Assembly: GCF_000090795.2 (NCBI RefSeq)
Contig: NW_003546317.1
Location: 9,316 to 73,315 of the forward strand
Direction of reading: 5' to 3'
DNA: 64,000 nt
DNA from: Amphimedon queenslandica
Taxonomy: Eukaryota > Porifera > Demospongiae > Haplosclerida > Niphatidae
This document shows, piece by piece, positions 23,540 to 34,960 of the stretch. The notes beneath the pieces are model-generated. The model searched no databases and was not told where the DNA came from. It was given only the letters and a program-made list of their open reading frames with translations. The position numbers and the translations under genes are program-made. Position 1 is the stretch's first letter. Each line of letters starts with the position of its first letter.

Positions 23540-26509
23540 AGTGTTTGGCTATATTAGTTTCTAATACGTCATATCACAAACTCACGACTTCGTACATAAA
23601 AGATATATTGTTATGTCTTGGATCTATCATTTCAATAAATCGTTAGTTAGTCTGGTTTATATTAATGCCATTGATTAGTAAAGACTTTCAGCTGACTTTG
23701 AAAAATGAGTATAATAATTATTCAAGAAAATTGAAAAAGGCCAAATTTGTATTAAAACTACATGTCTGTATAAAGTTAAAGCTTTTCTGATGAATAATTT
23801 TCGAGCTATTAAGATTTTTAAAAAGAGCCAATTTTTGAAAAAGGCAAAGGCTATAGCCCATGGTTTTTTTGTAAAAAAAAATGGCTCCAAAATTACTACC
23901 ATTTTAAATTACATTTCTTTGATACGTACTCCTTATGTAATCTATGGAGCTAATTCCCATTTTTAATTTCTTTAGTTCATTGTGCTTTTCCTTTAGAAAC
24001 TGATGTGTCGATTGCTTGTCTTACCTGCTATGGTGCTCTCATTTCTCTCTCTCTTCCATTGGAAGACTTGGGAAAGTCCTCGTCGCCTCGTTGTGAGATG
24101 GAGGCATGGCTTGAAGAAGGCCCTAAGGGTAAGCTTTGGATTTTGGATCATTGTGTTCAGTTAATTACGCAAAAAGGTAATTTGTTATTTTTAGTAACAA
24201 TATATTATAACATTTCTGTCATTTTGTATATTGACAGACACAAAGCAGTCGTTATTGATGGAAGCTATTCAAGTCCTCACAGCTCTTGTCAAGTTCTATT
24301 TCCCTCAGATTAGGTGGGTGTGGTTGTTTCTATGAATACTAACATGTACATGCATGCATGTAGGCCTAAATGGAAAGAACTTGCTAATGTTTACTTTGAT
24401 TGTTTGGTCAACAAACCAGAGCCAATCCAGCTTCATGCATTGAAGGTATTTCTAATTGTAATCATTTGTTTTAATTATTGTAATTTATTAATTGGTTGGT
24501 ATAGTTTCTTGATGAAATCGGGCGTACATTAGCAACAAGACAAGACATGTCTGATGTGAGTGAATAGTTACTCCTATGTGCAGTGTATTTAGAAAAATGA
24601 TCATAACTTGAAAAATTTATGTCGGAATCAGCGTAAGGATATCAATATGCATCAGAAAATGTAATAAAAATTGGGGGTGATTTTGGAGCAAATTTTAAAG
24701 AAAAAACCATGGGCTATTGTACAGAGTATTCTATAGAAAATATCATACGTGTATGTTTTTATTTTCTTCTGCCCTTCCTCTCTCTCCCTCTTCTTTCTTA
24801 GGAGATTGGTTCTATTATGGAGTATTGGGAAAGACTGTTGTCCATTCAGTCACCTTCACTCTTACAATGGCTTCAAGACACTACTTGCCCTCTCTCCTGC
24901 TCTCACAGCTGCTCTGTCCTAGCTACAATAGGCAATACTCCAATGAGCCACCTTTCAGAGGTAATAATAAGTTATCTTCATAACAATTTCATAATATCCT
25001 TAAGGAGACAAAGAATCGCGTGCTACCTTTGCTTCTAAACCTCAGTAAGTACTCTAACCCATCTATCAAGGTATGTAGTACATTTTTGACTTGTTACCTT
25101 TAATAGATTATCATTCCTTCTTCCTAGTCTAGTGCCATTAGGACCCTTGGTATATTCAGCCAGTATTCAAGTCAATGTTTTGATGCTACTTTCATACTTG
25201 ACGTTTGTGATAGCATCACTAATGGACTCAATTTAAAAGAGGTGGTTGCTGTTCGTATCCAAGCCAGCTGGTCAATTGGGAACATGACAGACTCCTTGAT
25301 TCATGAGGAAGGGCATAGAGCCAAGATCCTTTTGTTCTATGAGACTCTTTCTAAATCTGTGGTTGTTGCAATGGGAGACATTGAGAAGGTTGGTATTTGA
25401 GAAATTAGTAAAATTGATGTTTTTTAGGTGAAGGTAAATGCTTTTCGTGCTGCTGGTAATCTCCTTCATGTCCTCACTGATGAAAGTATCAATTATTATT
25501 ATTTATTATTTATTATTATTATTATTTATAGTATATTTAATGTGTGAGCATAGTGTGATAAACATGTGCTCTAGATTGGCTGCTTCTGTTAATGTTGGCA
25601 TAATGAAAGGCAGATGGAATGCTTGCTATGCTTGTTATAATGCTTTCACTAATCCTTCCTTTCTAAAGAACTGCTCTCAGCCAATGGCTAGTAATCTCCA
25701 TTGATAGTATTTCTTCATTTAAAAGCTTGTCTCTTTAGCTAGGAATGATTGAGTCTCTCTGTTCTGCTGTAGTCACTTGCAAGAATTTTAAAGTAATTGC
25801 ATGGTCTTTTAGTACTAAATGCATGTACATTGTATTTTGCTCCTGTAGGTGCGTACAAATGCTGCTTTGGCTCTTGGTGGTCCTTCTTCTTACCCATCCT
25901 TTGAAGTTTTAGAGAATATATGGGACACTGTATTGAAAGCTATTGAAAATAGCGAGGACCAGCCAAACTTTGCAGAATACCAGCAGACTAGCTCTTTACG
26001 CATGCAGGTTATTGATTAGGCTGGAGATTGTGGCCTGTACAGCTATGGGATTTTAAGTTTTTCCTGTCTTCTGTAGTTATGTCAAGTGTTTTGTAAGCTG
26101 ATTAATACAATGGAGAATCCATCAGGTACCATTAGTAAGTCTCCTCCTTCAGAGAAGGCCCTGGAACTGTTACAAAAGCCAATTAAAGAGGTCTGTCTTT
26201 TTATGATATTTCTATTGAAGCTTATATATGACTGAATAGATTATTGAAAGCAGTGATGTGCATTCTGAAAAAAGTAAGTTTAAAGCCAGGGACTTATGTT
26301 TTTAATCTTCTCTTTAAATAGAGGAGTTGATAGATTTGACTGTTAAAAGACTAAAAGAAAGCAATGACTGCCTACAGCAAGAGGAAAAAGAGTCGCTCAA
26401 TCAAGAAGACATTCTTACAACTCTCATTTCATCTTTCAATATCTCTACTCATGACCATTCTGCACTCTTTGGTGCAAATCAGTGTGAAAGCAATATGTCA
26501 TCATGTTGA
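20998..26509 (+). CDS. HEATR6: HEAT-repeat-containing protein 6
   Basis: Twenty-five exons give 1038 residues (human 1181): 20998-21120, 21178-21477, 21660-21775, 21840-21975, 22311-22478, 22555-22754, 22908-22965, 23028-23144, 23206-23282, 23340-23472, 23542-23641, 23997-24128, 24238-24313, 24364-24445, 24505-24555, 24802-24960, 25005-25070, 25128-25388, 25428-25485, 25532-25690, 25743-25792, 25849-26007, 26077-26190, 26240-26273, 26322-26509. All phases close. Diagnostic stretches are SDSEMSDGEI (acidic linker), QATVKIRLRALNCLSTIFQ, SGPTHPFISYS and GRWNACYACYNAF..VTCKNFKVRTNAALAL, matching vertebrate HEATR6. It is an alpha-solenoid with no enzymatic motif and a poorly known role. Exons near 22479-22554 and 25690-25742 have alternative boundaries. 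Confidence 0.88.
22095..22215. repeat. Fragment of ACCGTAT-type MITE in a HEATR6 intron
   Basis: The stretch around TGCCATTGAGCATACTC matches the interior of the element at 55538-55843 (GTGCCATTGAGCATGC). Terminal repeats are not clear here, so it is probably a truncated copy. Confidence 0.4.
23680..23960. repeat. CCCATGG-subfamily 180-bp repeat copy
   Basis: Intron 11 of HEATR6 holds a diverged unit with ATAGCCCATGGTTTTTT and ACATTTCTTTGATACG, like the array at 57960-59140. A second partial unit lies at 24590-24740. Confidence 0.55.
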
Positions 26510-26861
26510 ACTATAGTATATATTTTTCTAATTAGATGTATAAGTGCATGTGTAACTTTAAGGAAAATTAGTTGTTTATTTAGTCTACTTACTTGGCAGG
26601 CTCTCTGCATCAAATGTGTAAAAATATTTGACCATAAATGCAAGTCTTAACTGATTTGTGGTTGCCTTCTCTTTTAGGACAAAGTCTATTGTTGACAGGC
26701 TTCAGTTGTGTTCTTGCTGACAAAACAAGCAACACTGATGCTAGTGGGGTCCAGTGCTATTAATTATGAGCTCTCAATTTAGTGCTCGTAAAAGAATTAT
26801 TTATAGTTTATAAAAGACTAAGTTAATTAGGTGAAGTTGTTATCACTTGTAGCAGTGAAAG
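26510..26861. other. Intergenic, HEATR6 to Ig/mucin gene
   Basis: This 352-bp stretch should include the HEATR6 3' UTR and the promoter of the next gene. I see no ORF or RNA gene in it. Confidence 0.4.
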
Positions 26862-28580
26862 ATGAAGAAGATGATCATACTAGTTCTCTTGTTGTATTTC
26901 ATTCATTTTGGTTAGTTACATTGTTCTAAACACAGTTATATGTCTTACTGTTTAGATGGAGTGGAAGGAACAGCTATTATAACATCACTTGGTTGTGACT
27001 CTGGAAACAGTCTCTCATCGCAATTAATTCTTGGAAGAGAATACACTATGTATTGTACAATAACTGGATCAAATGAACCACCTGTTGTTGTTTGGACTTC
27101 ACCTAATGGACGTTCTCTTACAGTTTCTGAAAATGACTGTGTGGCTTTTTTGGGTGTTTTCTCTGCTAGGTTTGTAAGATCAGATGGAAACTCAATCACA
27201 TCAAGCCTAACATTTACTGCCACTGCCTCTCTTGATCAAATAGTAATAGGCTGTCAGGATACCAATGGAGTTTCAGAGGATGAATGTCGTATACAAATTG
27301 GCAAATGTAAGTATCTAGACTAGTAGTTCGAGCATAATCTTGATCTATATTTTTAGCTTCAACAGTGTTTACCACATCAACTAGTGGGTCTACTTCAACT
27401 GCCACAGTATGTTATAGTGGATCTACTTCATCTATATCTACCGCATCAACTAAATATGGATCTACTTCAACTGTATCTACCACATCAACTAGAGATGGAT
27501 CTACTTCAACTGTATCTACCACATTGACTAGAGATGGATCTACTTCAACTGTATCTACTACATCAACTAAAGATGAATCAACTAGATCTACTTCAACTGT
27601 ATCTACCACATCAAGTAAAGATGAATCTACTTCAACTGTATCTACCACATCAAGTAAAGATGAATCTACTTCAACTGTATCTATGATATTAACTAGAGAT
27701 GGATCTACTTTATATGTATCTACCACATTAACTAGAGCTGGATCTACTTCAACCGTATCTACCACATTGACTAGAGATGAATCTACTTCAACCGTATCTA
27801 CCACATTGACTAGAGATGGATCTACTTCAACTGTACCAACCTCATCGACTAGAGATGGAATTACTTCAATGGCCTCAGTTGGACTTGGAACTTCTTTAGC
27901 TTTGACTACTCTACCTATAGTTTGGTCTACAACTTCACAAGCTATTTCAATCACACCATTTGCAACAAGTACTGTTTTACCAACACCTGGTAAGACTCCA
28001 TGTTTTATTGTGAGCTTTCCATACTAACTTCACTTACATTTAGGTGAAAGAAATAAGATTAACATCATTGTCATTATTTCTGTGGTAGCTATTGCTATTG
28101 TCATTGTAATAGTCATTATTGGTATTTTCCTCCTGTCATTATGTATCTGTAAAAAGCTGCTATTTAAAAGTAAATAGTATAAATACAGTTGGATTTTAAA
28201 TTTGTTTCATTGCACTTTGTATAGGTTATGGTGATTCACACAATCCCAGTAACACTGTTTGTCATATCTATGATGATATCAAGCCTAGTGTATGGGCTCA
28301 ATCATTTGATAATGTTAAATTAAGCACTAATGCTGCTTATGGTCAAATATTAGGAATCCACAGTGAAGCAGCTCATTCTAATAACATAACAACATCAGCT
28401 AATGCTACTTATGGTCAAGTATCAGGTACCAGCAGTCATTCTACTAACATAGCAACATCAGCTAATGCTGCTTATAGTCAAGTATCAGGTACCAGCAATC
28501 ATTCTACTAACATAACAACATCAGCTAATGCTGCTTATGGTCAACTATCAGGATCAATAGAGAATGATGACTACATTTAA
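26862..28580 (+). CDS. Ig/mucin-like type I membrane protein with repeated cytoplasmic Tyr motifs
   Basis: Five exons (26862-26910, 26956-27306, 27357-27989, 28044-28169, 28225-28580) give 504 residues. A signal peptide (KKMIILVLLLYFIHF) precedes an Ig-like domain at about 20-133 with paired Cys, a VVWTSP tryptophan and a CQDTNG end. A Ser/Thr-rich mucin stalk at about 134-345 is built of a 13-residue repeat (GSTSTVSTTSTRD). A membrane segment follows at about 350-378 (IIVIISVVAIAIVIVIVIIG), with a CKKLLFK stop. The tail carries HIYDDI and four NA(A/T)Y(G/S)Q(I/V/L) motifs in 21-residue repeats, then DDYI. This is receptor architecture; the YxxI/V/L motifs could bind SH2 domains or sorting adaptors. 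No orthologue is recognised. Confidence 0.8.
27440..27860 (+). repeat. 39-bp coding minisatellite (mucin stalk)
   Basis: About ten tandem copies of a 39-bp unit encode GSTSTVSTTSTRD variants in frame. Copies differ by indels in multiples of three, so length polymorphism would preserve the frame. Confidence 0.85.
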
Positions 28581-28760
28581 TCATGAGCTCCTGATTTAAT
28601 GCATAAGCTATAGAACATGTTGTGTAGATAAAATAATAACTTGCAATTACATTTTAAAAACCTTTCAAGAAAGCATGAAGCAAATAATAATGATAATTAT
28701 GCATACAATATTATGAATTAAATTAATAAGAGGATAATAATTAATTGATACCATTCATCA

Positions 28761-31700
28761 TTATCTCTGTTTGCTCATCCAGTCATGATATCTGTCCATT
28801 GCTGCATCAATTAACAGAAGCAACTGCCCAAGTAGTTTTTCCTCTGAGTCTGAAGTCAGTTGCAACTTGAACTCATTTAAGAGTTGCTTGTCTCTAAAAT
28901 CCTGTATACATTGAGCCATTCTATGGACCTGCATTAGAAGATAAAACATTTAATACTGAAACAGGAAGAAAAGCATCATTGTAACCAAGAGCAGATGATA
29001 GCTCTTGTTGTAACTAATAATCCACACTCTTGTTTTTTACAGTAATCCACATTAGTAACAGCAAAAGTATTTTTTCTAGCTGCCACTTTGCAATTCCCAC
29101 TAGCTCAATTTCATGCTCAACCTTTCTGATAGTGTCCATGGTTATTTTCTTTTATATTCTTTGTACCTTTTGCTCCAGCTGCTGATTAACAACAGGGAAA
29201 CAAGCCCAGAAGTGTCTCAGTAGCTCTCCCAGTGAACGCTGATATCGACAGAGTGATTCAAACGATGAAGGACTGATAGAAGAGACAGCTGCTGAGGAGT
29301 CCATATTAACTAATGATCCACCAACCATTAAATGTTTACTGGCGGACTGTGCTTGTGAAGGTAAGAGAACTGGAGTCTGTATTTAAAAAATTAATTGGGC
29401 AACCAGTCAAAATTTTTAACTGCAGCTATTTCTTACTTGTTGGGATTCTTGTGATGCTGTGTAGAGGTAATGAGATGCAAGGGATACGAGATCTGTTGGG
29501 GGCGTGTCTGCTATCATGTGGGCAGGGCCGATAGCTAACTGGAGCGAGCTTCCATTCCTATTTTCAGGAGTTTGGCTTGCATTACCTGCTGCCCTATACA
29601 AACTGGTTCAACAGGTTTTTGAAAAGTGTTTTCTTACTCATCCGATCGGATAGCATTAAGTACTAGTGCACTGTGTTGATTGCAACGTTGGAGTAGCTCC
29701 TTATCAACTTTTAGGACAGAGTCTTCTAAAATAACATCCTAAAATAATTGAAAATTAAGTTTAATCATTACTTTGTGATTGTATAATTTGTTACGTATAC
29801 ATGCTTTTATTTTGTGTGTAGAAAGTTTTGAGCTGGCTCAGTCAAAATTGGATTTAATTCCCTGTACTATAGTACAGGGTCTCCGGCCAAATTTTGCCAA
29901 AATTAAAAAGGAGAGATTTCTCCATTTTTATCATGTTTCCTGATGCATATACATGTACTTATGTTGTGTAGAAAGTTTGAACTGATTCCGATCAAAATTG
30001 AATTTTTTTACAAATTTTTAAAGTTGCTCCAAAATCGGGCTAAAGTCCCTGTACTATAGTACAGTGATTATAGCCAAATTTTGCCAAAATTGAAAAGGAG
30101 AGATTTCTCCATTTTTATCATGTTTCCTGATGCATATACATGTACATGTACTTATGTTGTGTAGAAAGTTTGAACTGATTCCGATCAAAACTGAATTTTT
30201 TACGAATTTTTAAAGTTGCTCCAAAATCGGGCTAAAGTCCCTGTACTATAGTACAGGGATTATAACCAAATTTTGCCAAAATTGAAAAGGACAGAATTCT
30301 CCATTTTTATAAGTTTTTCTGATACGTATACATGTACTTATGTTGTGTAGAAAGTTTGAGCTGATTCCAATCGAAGTTAGATTTGTTATGAATTATTTAG
30401 AGATGCCATAAATGCAAGTCTACCATTTTCGTAAAAATTACTAGGAGAGAATTCTATATTTTTATAATTTATCTGATACATATACATGTACATGTTCTTA
30501 AAAAGTTTGAGCTGATTTTGGACTTTTTAGCCATTTGCAAAAGCCTAATAGCAGCATATTACTAAATTCTCTCTCTTCCTCTAACTTCAAGTGGAGCATC
30601 ACTCTCATGTATCAGTAAACCATCATCAGTCTTTGGCTTATCTTTAATTGCTAAAGAAAAAAAAAACAAAAAAACCATCAATACTATTGTTATCATTAAT
30701 TTGTTACCTGTTATATCTTGTTCTATGCATTCATGAAACATGCTTGAAGACGACTGCCCCCCTGACGATGACTGGGGCAAACGGTTCCGGTGAAATTTAT
30801 GAGATTGAAAAAACTGGACCCAGAATTGCTCTTCAGTTAACTATGACACAAAATGACATCGTCAGAATGAGTGGGCGTGCAGACATACTTTATCAGGTAC
30901 TAATTGCGAGTGCTTCTCTTTTACTATGAAAAAAATTTCAATTATTTTAATTATTACCAGGTGCGCCAATCTATATTATTTATCATCATCAATCACTAAA
31001 AATTATTACTAGTATTATGTTACAATAAAAGGATGTACATAAATTCAAGTTTACTTATTACTACTACCATATTATTACCAGTGGGATAAGTTCTAAATAT
31101 ATTCTCAATGATATCAGTTGAAAGTTGATACTGGACAGTATTGCAACCAGACACAGCCTCTATATCTACCTGCAGGTGGAGAATACAAGTTACCATTATG
31201 CATTGTGTATGTGATGGGGATAGTACTAGGAATGCTGAAGGTAAGCCTGATCGCTGCTGCTGATCATAATTTGATTTCTAAAAGAGCGAGAGAGAGAGAG
31301 AAAAGAAATGATTATAAGATGGGGAGAAGCTGCATATATACAGCTAACTTGGTGATTAGCCCAAAATTCTTCAGCTGTTATGATGCCAGAGACAACCATG
31401 TCTTTATAGAGTGTATATAAATCGGCATCTTGCAATAGCCTCCATTTAGCTTCTAGCTCGGGATTATTGACCTGAAGGAGTAGTAAAAACAAAAAAATAC
31501 AAAACAAATAAATGATTAATTTTACATGTACAATGTACGCAACATGATAAAGCGAAAAATAGGCAATAATAATAATAATAGTAATGTTTAAATTGTTTAC
31601 CTGTACTGCATTTGCTTTGCTGATACACTGTACAAGTTGTTCAGAGACTCGACTTCTGGCCTTCTTTGGGTCACTCCCAGTGTAATGGAAATTATAAGTG

Positions 31701-31964
31701 CTAGAATCACTCAGCACCAGCTGCATCTGCACGCTAGAGCTACCCTCTTTGCTAATCTTGTGACCTGACATTGAAAGCAACACTTAAATCATGCAGTTTG
31801 AGTTTCCCCTCACTCTTAATTGATAAGTAGGGAAGGTTCACTGTCATTTCAGAGCTGTAGCCTTCACGGAACCACGCAAACCTAGTCTTTGTCATAACAA
31901 TGCTCCCGTCCTGCTTCTTGTGTCTCACATTATTCACAACTAAAAGAGTTTCTTCACCACTCAT
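28761..31964 (-). CDS. GTF2H1: TFIIH core subunit p62/TFB1
   Basis: Twelve exons give 482 residues (human 548): 31814-31964, 31601-31764, 31349-31471, 31227-31277, 31079-31169, 30889-30923, 30708-30840, 30586-30650, 29638-29738, 29437-29593, 29167-29376, 28761-28928. ATG 31964 gives MSGEETLLVVNNVRHKKQDG, the PH domain that binds XPC, XPG and activators. BSD domains follow (DADLYTLYKDMVVSGIITAE, AEEFWANHQ; LTEEQFWVQFFQSHKFHR), then IIENIFRTYP and the C-terminal GELLRHFWACFPV helices. p62 is structural in TFIIH, acting in transcription initiation and nucleotide excision repair. A splice acceptor just upstream (near 31982) implies a non-coding first exon. A 700-bp repeat array fills the intron at 29739-30585. 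Confidence 0.94.
29812..30515. repeat. Palindromic 180-bp repeat array, about four units
   Basis: Four tandem units lie in the GTF2H1 intron, in opposite orientation to those at 35-47 kb. Units are separated by CCCTGTACTATAGTACAGGG or near variants (around 29870, 30050 and 30240) and share AGAAAGTTTGAACTGATTCC and GCATATACATGTACTTATG. Confidence 0.85.
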
Positions 31965-32097
31965 CTCCACATGTCCAGTCCTGAAAGGGTTAAAAGCTTA
32001 AATTAAAACTTCCCCACCCACATGCCTTAATAACTTTTAATTGATTTTTTGAAAATAATAATTAATTTCTCTTTCATAATTCAAATTCAAAACCGTC

Positions 32098-33364
32098 TTA
32101 AAAGACCATTTTGTGCGGGTATTGTCCATGAGAGAGAGAGAACTTGTGACGTAGGTACGACTTGAGACACTCTTCCTTTCCGATCACTTTCGAGAGCTGC
32201 TTATCCACCGCCTTCTGATCTTCCTTCCTCTCGCTCGTAACCTTGTAACGCTGCACAAGAACAAATAAACTCAATACAAAATAAGGAGAGATAGTTTACG
32301 TTTTCCTTGTCCTCAAATATACTCGACTTCTTGCCGCCTTTCTTTGTCACTAGCCGTTTTCTCTTGAAGTATTCGTCGTTCAAGCGAGCCGGGAGGGTCA
32401 CTCCAGACACATCGACTTTAGTTTGAGTAGCAATGACGAAGGCCTGATTCACGCGTCTTAGAGGAACCCGATTGAGACCATAGGGACCTTAAAACAAACA
32501 GAGATGGAAGTTAATTTCTTATAGATGAAGTTAATTTGTTCTAGTTCACTTTAAATGTACATGTACTTGGTGGGTTTTAAAATGGTGATTCTTGTACAGG
32601 CAATGACCTGCAATTTAAGAAAGGATTATAGACTGTTTGTTCTGTTCATTTTGAACACATGTCATGATTAAGGAATGCCTTTTGTATTAGAAAACACTCA
32701 TTTCACAAAAATTGAGATCAAAATTAAAATACTAGTTGCTATATGACATTTGATTGCAAATATCCATAATAAAGTGTTAAATGTTTATAGATGTACCTGT
32801 CACTAGTAATAAACCTGATCCAAGTTGCTTGAGGAATATAACGCGTTTCCCTGCGTGTCTACCGACCAACAGGATGAGGACAGTCCCTGGGGTAATGCTC
32901 TTCCTCAGGCGACATGGTCTGGGCTTGGTACGACGTCTTAGCTTCCTAGGGGTGTCTTCTGAAGGAAGCCATTTTCTCTATAAACAAAAGAAAAAACTAA
33001 GTTAATTTTCTATTTTATAAAATAAAAATAACTAGCTATATTGTACGTACTACATAGCATAATAATATCCCAATCCACTACTACCAACTAAAGTGTTACT
33101 AATGAATGTTAATCTTACAGATTTCTTCAACAGTATCATTCTTTTTCCACCATTTTTCTCTCCGCCCACAGGCTTTATCTTGAAATACGTCCTCTTCTCG
33201 ACCTTCTTTTCAGTGTTGAGGTTCTTTTTCAGATAATTCCCTCTCCTCCTGTACATAGCACAGCGGCCATAGCGCCAGAACCCTCCAGGAAGAAGCCAGT
33301 TCCTTGGTGTGTGGCGCTTCCCCCTATGCTTGCCTACCTTTGCCTGCTGCTGTTTGTCCGCCAT
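32098..33364 (-). CDS. RPL6: 60S ribosomal protein L6 (eL6)
   Basis: Four coding exons (33119-33364, 32797-32977, 32300-32487, 32098-32250) give 255 residues. The protein runs from [18 protein letters not shown] through [49 protein letters not shown] and DQKAVDKQL to the typical eL6 end GQYPHKMVF. The human protein is 288 residues, and the difference is its extended N-terminal basic region. eL6 sits on the large-subunit surface near ES7/ES39. A GTAAGT donor near 33462 indicates a short non-coding exon 1 beside the DDX55 promoter. GTF2H1 starts 133 bp downstream on the same strand. Confidence 0.97.
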
Positions 33365-33553
33365 TCCTATCATACAAAACAATAGCAAATATCACTCCTC
33401 CATTGTTCAAAGTTTGTATATAAAGAAAGGCAAATCATGGATGCAAAAAGATTCGTACTTACCTATGCTATGAAATGGACCACCACGTTGATCCCCTTGT
33501 TTCAAAGAAGGAAGAGTCTGCGCATGCGCAGAGCTTAACCCACGTGCTGCAAC
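33365..33553. promoter_or_regulatory. Bidirectional promoter RPL6/DDX55
   Basis: The 189-bp interval holds a perfect TGCGCATGCGCA palindrome (33519-33530), the NRF1/alpha-PAL core, and CACGTG at 33541-33546. A pyrimidine run on the minus strand just beyond the palindrome (ACTCTTCCTTC) could be the RPL6 TOP start. Confidence 0.6.
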
Positions 33554-34920
33554 ATGGCCTCCACTTGGGAGGAGATAAATCCTTCCCTTTCTCCTCAAAC
33601 TCTCTCTGTACTGAGGGATAATGGCTTCTTCTCTCCCACTCCAGTGCAGGTAAAAATAATGTTCTATAATATACAGATATTTTTCTTTTTTAGTCTCTAG
33701 TATTGCCTCATTTTCTAAGTAATAAGGACGTTTCTGTTCAAGCAGTATGTTATTAAAAGATCAATTTCTTTTTTAATTTTATTATAAGGTTACGGGGTCA
33801 GGGAAGACACTCTCGTTTGTTATTCCCGTCATAGAAAAACTCAAAAAGAGGTAGCAGTAATTTTTATAATAATTATCAATTATTTTTGATTACTTAAGGA
33901 AACAAAAATGGAGGAGAGGAGAGGTAATTAGCTTATTTATTGTTGTTATTTATTGTATACAGACTGGTGCTATTGTGATACTACCAACACGGGAATTAGC
34001 CGTCCAAGTCTCTGAGGTTTTTAATTTATTTATTACTGGGGCGGGAATCTCGCTGCGACAGTTAATCGGAGGTAGCCAAGAAGTGGTGAAAGATGTGAGA
34101 CTCATAAACGAAGAAGGGTAAGAAACAAATTTTAAAAATAATCAATTACTTGATTATTAGTGGTATAGTCGTTGTAGCTACTCCTGGTCGACTGGCCGAT
34201 CTGTTGGAACGAAAGGATTGTCACCTTGCAGCTGGTGTTAGATCACTGGTATGATAATAATAATAATAGTAATGATAACAAATAATAATATAATTAATGT
34301 TCTTCTCTCTCCTTTTCAGGAGATTCTGATATTAGATGAAGCCGACCGTCTTTTAGATCTTGGATTTGAAGCAACGTAAGTAGTACATGGTTTCATCTTA
34401 ATTCATTAATTGTTTGTGACGCCATTAGGTTAAATACTATATTGAGCTATCTACCAAAGCAAAGGAGAACGGTATTATTTATATTACTCTCATAGTCTGA
34501 TATAATCTGATTCAAAAAATGCCTGTAATTTTCGATAATTAATTTCAGGGCCTATTTTCAGCTACTCTTAGGCACGAGGTCGAAATGCTAATAAGGAGTG
34601 GACTCAGACATCCTGTTAATATCACACTTTCATCGGAGTCGATGGTATATATGGGAAAACTATTTTCATTATAAATTAATTTGATAACAGGAAAGCACTG
34701 TCCCGGATTCGCTAATAAATTACTACATAGTAAGTAATTAAATGGCTCGCATTAATTAGGTGTGTGGGCGTGGTTTTTTTATAGGAAGTTCCGCCCAAAG
34801 ATAAACTTTCTCATCTCGTTGGTTTTCTCTCTCATCATGAAACAGAGAAATTACTTGTATTTTATGCAACATGTGCTGGAGTTAGCTATTTCTCAGACCT
34901 AATTAAAAGGCATGTTATAC

Positions 34921-34960
<40 letters not shown>

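Noticed and set aside
27450-27860. CRISPR-like array of regular repeats
   Set aside because: The 39-bp units are contiguous coding repeats without unique spacers, in an animal gene.
27412-27954. Minus-strand 180-residue repeat ORF (VDTVEVDPSLVN)
   Set aside because: Antisense of the 39-bp mucin minisatellite; the plus strand has signal peptide, membrane span and consistent splicing.
30648-31420. Plus-strand ORFs opposite GTF2H1 that seem to encode a small membrane protein
   Set aside because: The minus strand encodes conserved TFIIH p62 exons (IIENIFRTYP, FFQSHKFHR) in phase. The plus-strand frames are shadows.
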